Origin: Halobacteria archaeon
GTDB taxonomy: Archaea; Halobacteriota; Syntropharchaeia; Alkanophagales; Methanospirareceae
Reading direction: 5' to 3'
Length of the DNA: 12,203 bases
Assembly (NCBI GenBank): GCA_029932715.1
Contig: JAOZPO010000001.1
Location: 9,738 to 21,940, forward strand
Position numbers and translations under genes: made by a program. The notes beneath the pieces are model-generated. The model saw only the letters and a program-made list of their open reading frames with translations, ran no database searches and had not been told where the DNA came from. Shown piece after piece: positions 8,522-12,203 of this stretch; position 1 is the stretch's first letter; the number at the start of each line of letters is the position of its first letter.

Positions 8522-8890
8522 TCACCGTCTCTTCTTTAACACCACTATATCTGGTCTCGGAGAAGCTTTAGAACCTGCAAACTCACGTTTGCAATGCTCA
8601 CATAATTCCCGCGCTGTAAGCGTAACGACTTCTTCCGATCCCGGCAACTTCCTCGCGTAGATAAACTCTGGCTCTACTCCCACTGATTTACTTAACTCGC
8701 TCAGTATTGTCACTATCTTCTCTTTAAACACATCCACATCTTCGCCCTGCAGCCCTCTCAGATCAGCAGCGAAGCCAATACAGCCGCATGCCATCCCAAA
8801 TACTTTCGCCTCTGGTACGAATATGTTCCCTACTAAAGTCCTCAGCCCTTCCTCGAGCCTTCGCCTGCTCTCTCTTATTTCCCCCTTCAC
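8522..8890 (-). CDS. Uncharacterised 122-residue CxC/CxxC protein
   Basis: I do not recognise this small soluble protein. It starts with GTG (8890-8888) inside the stop of the upstream U32 gene (GTGA overlap), so its translation is probably coupled to it. Visible features are an amphipathic charged N-terminus (MKGEIRESRRRLEEGL), a Cys-Gly-Cys at 35-37 in the motif FGMACGCIGFAADL, a helical middle (about 50-72), and Cys97-x2-Cys100 with His99 between them in LCEHCKREF. The two cysteine pairs could together bind zinc or an iron-sulfur cluster, or act as redox pairs. The C-terminus is basic. Position as third gene behind two U32 proteins suggests it is a partner or substrate-handling subunit, comparable in position only to UbiT beside UbiU/UbiV; no sequence likeness to UbiT is claimed. 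A methanogen/ANME-specific protein is likely. Confidence 0.75.
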   Translation of the reverse strand: MKGEIRESRRRLEEGLRTLVGNIFVPEAKVFGMACGCIGFAADLRGLQGEDVDVFKEKIVTILSELSKSVGVEPEFIYARKLPGSEEVVTLTARELCEHCKREFAGSKASPRPDIVVLKKRR

Positions 8891-9897
8891 TTTTCTATCA
8901 CCTTCAATACCTTACTCGTTAGTTCATCGCAATAGTGACATTCGTTACATATCTTATTGCAGCTCTTCCATTTGTTTATACTGCCATCCAGGAGTGCATT
9001 ATCCACGTAAAACATATATCTGAGTTCAGAAGGGCAATCAAGAACTTCAAGCAGGTTCCCCTTGAGCTCCCTGTGGTGATATGCTTCCATGCAATTTAAT
9101 ATCCAGCTCACTGCATTTGCCCTACCCGACATTTTGAAATTATCAATGCCTATCGCCTCATACTCCTTCAAGTCCTCGGGTCTTATCCAGGGCGACAGTA
9201 TAATTTGCGCGGGGTCTCGTACTCTGATGGATATGCACTTATCGAAATAGTAATCACCAAAGGTGCTCTGGGGTTGCGGGGATAATGCACGAGAAGCAGT
9301 TATATGAGAGAATAAGTTAAAATGCGCATGTCTGAACGGGCATTTGTACAGGCAACCTTCATTTACTATCAGCCTGAGATCGCAGTGAACTGCTTTCTTT
9401 ATCGCTTCCAACATTTCAAAATCCCTGTTTATGTTCGTATCTACGGTAATTGAATCTGCACCAAGCATCTCGAAGAACTCAGCACGTTGTGGTGAATCAA
9501 CATGCGCCACGCAAGAGATGACGGTCTGCAGCGAGTTTTCTCGTAAAAGTTCAACAAGATACGGCTCTGCCACCGTAACACCGTCAACTCCTGCTTTATC
9601 CAGTTCGTTGAAATACCATTTAAACGTCTTGTAAGCATGGTAAGTCAAATGGTAGCCGCCCAAGCAGGAGGCATTCATTACGACATTCAGCTTTACGTTA
9701 TGCTGATGTGCATAAGCAGTTTGCTCCTTTATCTCATCAACAAGCGCGGCATGTAACGTCGCTCTTCCGCTGCCCATAATATCAGGCGAGCCTGCCATAT
9801 ATACCTCGCTAACGTCTTTCAGACCTTCGGATTCTTTATACTCCAGTATCTCTTTCAAAGCTGCGAAATGCCCTGGATGTGGTAATATCAGTCTCAT
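8887..9897 (-). CDS. U32-family iron-sulfur protein, copy 1
   Basis: This 336-residue protein belongs to the U32 ('peptidase U32') family. It opens with a TIM-barrel-like pattern (RLILPHPGHFAALKEIL; DGVTVAEPYLVELL at 105-118) and carries the family iron-sulfur motif in IVNEGCLYKCPFRHAHFN (Cys182, Cys186) with Cys221 in FDKC; Cys78 in NASCLGG may be the fourth ligand. Better-known relatives UbiU, UbiV, TrhP and RlhA act in oxygen-independent hydroxylation of quinone precursors or RNA, so protease activity should not be assumed. A further cluster, Cys313-x3-Cys317-x2-Cys320-x2-Cys323 at the C-terminus, could hold a second metal centre. The ATG overlaps the stop of its paralogue (ATGA), and its own stop overlaps the start of the 122-residue gene, so the three are coupled. 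Copy 2 is close in sequence and length, suggesting a heterodimer. The substrate is unknown. Confidence 0.9.
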   Translation of the reverse strand: MRLILPHPGHFAALKEILEYKESEGLKDVSEVYMAGSPDIMGSGRATLHAALVDEIKEQTAYAHQHNVKLNVVMNASCLGGYHLTYHAYKTFKWYFNELDKAGVDGVTVAEPYLVELLRENSLQTVISCVAHVDSPQRAEFFEMLGADSITVDTNINRDFEMLEAIKKAVHCDLRLIVNEGCLYKCPFRHAHFNLFSHITASRALSPQPQSTFGDYYFDKCISIRVRDPAQIILSPWIRPEDLKEYEAIGIDNFKMSGRANAVSWILNCMEAYHHRELKGNLLEVLDCPSELRYMFYVDNALLDGSINKWKSCNKICNECHYCDELTSKVLKVIEK

Positions 9898-10901
9898 TTT
9901 CTTATAACGGTTAAAGCATCCTTTGTAAGTTCATCACAATAACCACACTCGCCACAGACCTTCCGGCAGCGCTTCCAGTGTTCTATGGCACCGTCAAGCT
10001 TTTCATTGTCTATATAAAACATATACCTCAGCATTTGCGGGCAATCAAGGATTTCGAGCAGATTACCTCTGAACGAGCGGTGAGAATAGAACCTCATGCA
10101 GTCTATTATCCAATTCACCGCTTTCGTCCGTCCGGAAAGTTTGAAGTTCTTTATACCAATAGCTTCGTATTCCTTTATGTCTTCTGGTCTAATCCATCCG
10201 GACTTCAATATTTGCGTGGGGTCTCTCAATCGGATGTTTATGCACTTATCAAAATAGAAGTCAGGAGCGAACAGAGGGAAGCGAGGTTGGTTTAGACTGC
10301 TGAGATGCGATGCGAGATTGTAATGCGAATACCTGAAAGGGCACCGATACAAACATCCTTCATTCACAATCAGCTTAATTTCGCAGTTAACCGCCTTTAC
10401 TATCCCTTTTAATAGCTCAAAATGCCGGTTTATATTCGTGTCTATTGTTATCATGTCAGCACCGAGGTCTTCAAAGAATTTGGCTCGCTGTGGCGATTCG
10501 ACATAAGACAAAACAGACACGATGGTCTTCATAGGATAGTCACGCAGAAGCTCTACAAGGTACGGCTCCGCAACTATAACGCCATCAACTCCAGCCTTGT
10601 TCAATTCGTTAAAGTACCACGTGAACATCTTATAACCCTCAAAGCTCAGGTGTTGACCGCCAAGACATGTAGAATTCATCGCGATACTCAATCTTATACC
10701 GTGCTGATGCGCATATTCGGTCTGTTCCCGTATCTCTTCGATTAGTGGTGCATGCAACACGCCTCTCCCGCTTCCCATCACTTCCGGAGAGCCGCCCATG
10801 AAAACTTCTTCCACTTCATTCAAGCCCTCAGCTTCTTTTACTTCTAATATGTCCTTCAAAGCGGGAAAATGCCCTGGATGTGGGATTATTAATCTCGTCA
10901 T
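9894..10901 (-). CDS. U32-family iron-sulfur protein, copy 2
   Basis: This 335-residue paralogue heads the U32 operon. The start chosen is ATG 10901-10899 (MTRLIIPHPGHFPAL), which aligns exactly with the start of copy 1; the reading frame stays open upstream to 11246, but that part is antisense to the FrhB-like gene and resembles no U32 sequence. Key residues: Cys79 (NSTCLGG), Cys183 and Cys187 (NEGCLYRCPFR), Cys220 (FDKC), and a C-terminal Cys312-x3-Cys316-x2-Cys319-x2-Cys322 (RCRKVCGECGYC). Both cysteine sets are conserved between the copies, while the linker at about 197-215 varies. No Shine-Dalgarno is visible and a TATA box lies about 30 bp upstream, so the message may be nearly leaderless. 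As with copy 1, an oxygen-independent hydroxylase or other radical/redox modification role is inferred from the family, not shown. Confidence 0.9.
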   Translation of the reverse strand: MTRLIIPHPGHFPALKDILEVKEAEGLNEVEEVFMGGSPEVMGSGRGVLHAPLIEEIREQTEYAHQHGIRLSIAMNSTCLGGQHLSFEGYKMFTWYFNELNKAGVDGVIVAEPYLVELLRDYPMKTIVSVLSYVESPQRAKFFEDLGADMITIDTNINRHFELLKGIVKAVNCEIKLIVNEGCLYRCPFRYSHYNLASHLSSLNQPRFPLFAPDFYFDKCINIRLRDPTQILKSGWIRPEDIKEYEAIGIKNFKLSGRTKAVNWIIDCMRFYSHRSFRGNLLEILDCPQMLRYMFYIDNEKLDGAIEHWKRCRKVCGECGYCDELTKDALTVIRK

Positions 10902-10921
10902 ATACTGCTTGCTAATTATAT

Positions 10922-10951
10922 TTCCGTATTTAAATAAAAATGCAAACGGAA
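10922..10951 (-). promoter_or_regulatory. U32 operon promoter with flanking inverted repeat
   Basis: On the minus strand TTTATTTAAAT (10938-10928) is a TATA box placing the start near 10907, a few bases before the ATG. The box sits inside a 6-bp inverted repeat, TTCCGT (10922-10927) and ACGGAA (10946-10951), with an 18-bp spacer. A dimeric regulator bound there would block TBP, so this is a candidate operator. Confidence 0.4.
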
Positions 10952-10975
10952 TGTATGATGCGATAAGAGAGAGAT

Positions 10976-10998
10976 AAAAGAAGCTTTTTGCTTTTTTA
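10976..10998. other. Imperfect hairpin in the divergent promoter region
   Basis: AAAAGAAGC, a TTTTT loop and GCTTTTTTA can pair over nine positions with one G-U wobble (plus-strand RNA). It lies between the two divergent promoters. It could be a leader hairpin if FrhB-like transcription starts upstream, or a barrier between the two units. The stem is mostly A-U, so stability is low. Confidence 0.25.
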
Positions 10999-11013
10999 TT
11001 TACAGAAGCAAGG

Positions 11014-11042
11014 TCATATATAATAAAAAAAACAGAAGGGGG
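11014..11042 (+). promoter_or_regulatory. Promoter and ribosome-binding site of the FrhB-like gene
   Basis: TCATATATAATAA (11014-11026) is a TATA-like element and AAGGGGG (11036-11042) a strong ribosome-binding site nine bases before the ATG. The two conflict: this box would start RNA near 11046, past the binding site. An upstream T-rich stretch around 10992-11002 may therefore be the functional box. Confidence 0.45.
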
Positions 11043-11051
11043 AAAAGATAT

Positions 11052-12119
11052 ATGGAAGAGAAGCGTGATTTTGGCGATTTGGAGAGAGAAGTAATAGAGA
11101 AGGGCAAATGTGCGCTTTGTGGTGGCTGTGTTGCTACGTGTAGATTGCTCGATTACGGCTATCTCAGTGTGGACTTTTCTAAGGAAAGACCGGTGATAAG
11201 AGAAGGGCAGCAGTGCCCACCGGATTGTGGATACTGCTATCACCAATGCCCGAGGGTAGAGAAGCCGGCATTGAGGGAAGGATTTGAGGAGATGTATGAG
11301 GTAGTCAGCACGGACGAGGAGATAATAAATGCTTGTCAGGACGGGGGTGTGGTTACCTCGCTATTAGCTTATGCCCTTGACGATGCATTAGTAGAAGGCT
11401 GTGTAACGGTAGCGGATAAAGGAGAATGGAGACCGGAAGTGCAAGTGGCGATGGATAAGGCAGGGTTGATAAAGGGCGCGGGTAGCAAATATACGCCTGC
11501 GGCAGCGCTTACCGGTATAGCAGATGCTATCTTGACATACGACCTGTGGAGTGTCGCTCTGGTAGGGACACCATGCGACATGGTATCGTATGAAAAGATG
11601 CTCGTTGTGGGGCGGGGCACGCACAATGCACATAACTTCTCATCGCATATAAGATTAAGAATAGGGCTATTTTGCATGGGCAGCTATGGGTATGAACAGC
11701 TAATGAAGACGTATCTTGAAGAGGAGCATGGCATTGATATAAACGAGGTGACGAAGATGCAGATTAGCGACAATGTTTTACACGTGTATACAGGAGATAA
11801 GGAGCTGTTAAGTGCAGGGATCGAGGATATAGCGGATTATAAGCGAGATGGCTGTAAAGTATGTGAAGATTTTACAGGGTTGTTTTCTGACATAAGTGTT
11901 GGAAATGTGGGTTCACCCGAAGGTAAGTCATCGGTTATAGTTCGCACTGATTTTGGTAAGGAGGTATTTGAAGGTGCTCTTGAGCGTGGTTATATAGAAG
12001 CGAAGCCGATAGAGCCTTCAGGCGCTGATTTGATACACAGATTGATGAAAGAGAAGAAAGAAGCAGGAATTGCGGAGAAGGGACGGAGGAAGAAAAAGAT
12101 GGAAGAGGGCAAAAAATAA
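11052..12119 (+). CDS. FrhB-like F420 hydrogenase/dehydrogenase beta-subunit protein with two N-terminal 4Fe-4S motifs
   Basis: This 355-residue cytoplasmic protein joins two ferredoxin-type motifs, Cys20-x2-Cys23-x2-Cys26-x3-Cys30 and Cys55-x3-Cys59-x2-Cys62-x3-Cys66, to the FrhB fold. The FrhB part is recognised by CQDGGVVTSLLAYAL (95-109), the SKYTP and VALVGTPCDMV segments (145-178), GLFCMGSYGYEQL (205-217) and CKVCEDFTG (268-276). The family binds FAD and moves electrons between coenzyme F420 and iron-sulfur proteins. The length and double cluster resemble FpoF/FqoF more than the shorter FrhB of F420 hydrogenase, but the partner is unknown and no hydrogenase, Fpo or Hdr gene is visible nearby, so no symbol is given. 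The tail (about 333-355) is very Lys-rich. AAGGGGG sits nine bases before the ATG. It diverges from the U32 operon across a 150-bp gap and may be co-directional with a gene beginning at the right edge. Confidence 0.9.
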   Translation: MEEKRDFGDLEREVIEKGKCALCGGCVATCRLLDYGYLSVDFSKERPVIREGQQCPPDCGYCYHQCPRVEKPALREGFEEMYEVVSTDEEIINACQDGGVVTSLLAYALDDALVEGCVTVADKGEWRPEVQVAMDKAGLIKGAGSKYTPAAALTGIADAILTYDLWSVALVGTPCDMVSYEKMLVVGRGTHNAHNFSSHIRLRIGLFCMGSYGYEQLMKTYLEEEHGIDINEVTKMQISDNVLHVYTGDKELLSAGIEDIADYKRDGCKVCEDFTGLFSDISVGNVGSPEGKSSVIVRTDFGKEVFEGALERGYIEAKPIEPSGADLIHRLMKEKKEAGIAEKGRRKKKMEEGKK

Positions 12120-12128
12120 AAACCTTTA

Positions 12129-12162
12129 TGGCTGACAAAAGCCAAGATAAGTAAACCTTTTT
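12129..12162 (+). terminator. Weak hairpin plus T5 after the FrhB-like gene
   Basis: TGGCT (12129-12133) and AGCCA (12140-12144) form a 5-bp stem with a 6-base loop ten bases after the stop codon, followed 14 bases later by five T (12158-12162). The T-tract may also be part of the next promoter, so this call is weak. Confidence 0.25.
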
Positions 12163-12203
12163 ATGTACTGTGAATATATATTCATATAAGGGGGACGAAG
12201 AAG
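12154..12203 (+). promoter_or_regulatory. Promoter, 14-bp palindrome and ribosome-binding site of a gene beginning past the right edge
   Basis: AAACCTTTTTATG (12154-12166) resembles a BRE/TATA element and would start RNA near 12187. It is followed by the perfect palindrome TGAATATATATTCA (12171-12184) and AAGGGGG (12188-12194). Exactly nine bases remain to the window end, the same spacing found before the FrhB-like ATG, so a start codon is expected immediately beyond. A similar AAACCTTTATG occurs at 12120-12130. Confidence 0.5.

Noticed and set aside
8522..8890. Assigning the small protein to a methanogenesis marker (Mmp) family
   Set aside because: Its location is suggestive, but I could not recall a matching marker sequence; a name would be a guess.
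8887..10901. Calling the U32 proteins collagenase-like proteases
   Set aside because: Characterised members with the iron-sulfur cysteines act in hydroxylation, and no protease catalytic set is visible.
10902..11246. N-terminal extension of U32 copy 2 by about 115 codons in the same open frame
   Set aside because: It runs antisense through the promoter region and into the FrhB-like gene, has no U32 similarity, and the internal ATG at 10901 aligns with the start of copy 1.

Overview
The window looks like chromosomal DNA from a strictly anaerobic, methane-metabolising archaeon. The evidence is a cluster encoding two copies of the methyl-coenzyme M reductase (MCR) activation ATPase (AtwA, component A2) next to McrC. 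Alongside it are an F420-type FrhB-like flavoprotein, an oxygen-sensitive class III ribonucleotide reductase, an archaeal NFACT/Rqc2 protein, and archaeal TATA-type promoters. Moderate GC content and heavy use of ATA and AGA codons would suit ANME-1 (Methanophagales) or a relative in the Syntrophoarchaeia/Methanosarcinales area. This placement is an inference; no rRNA or mcrA is present to confirm it.

Layout: (1) 1-1888, minus strand: 5' 629 codons of an NFACT/RqcH-like ribosome quality-control gene that runs off the left edge. (2) 1999-4272, minus: nrdD, anaerobic ribonucleotide reductase, with an unusual tail of about 65 residues after the glycyl-radical domain. (3) 8337 down to 4431, minus: probable operon atwA2 - atwA1 - mcrC with 52- and 33-bp gaps. 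(4) 10901 down to 8522, minus: tightly coupled operon of two U32-family iron-sulfur proteins and a 122-residue Cys-containing protein, with start and stop codons overlapping at both junctions. (5) 11052-12119, plus: a divergent FrhB-like protein with two N-terminal 4Fe-4S motifs. (6) 12120-12203: a promoter/ribosome-binding region for a plus-strand gene beginning just past the right edge.

How they work together: AtwA and McrC belong to the machinery that uses ATP and low-potential electrons to bring the nickel of F430 in MCR to the active Ni(I) state. The U32 pair recalls UbiU/UbiV, TrhP and RlhA, which act in oxygen-independent hydroxylation, but both proteins here carry an additional C-terminal four-cysteine motif, and their small partner has CxC and CxxC motifs. 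With the divergent F420-linked FrhB protein as a possible electron source, the U32 operon is the best candidate for an undescribed system. Its substrate cannot be read from the sequence, and a link to MCR activation is only a neighbourhood hypothesis.

The genes are closely packed and no insertion sequence, CRISPR array, tRNA or rRNA was seen. No intergenic gap exceeds 190 bp.
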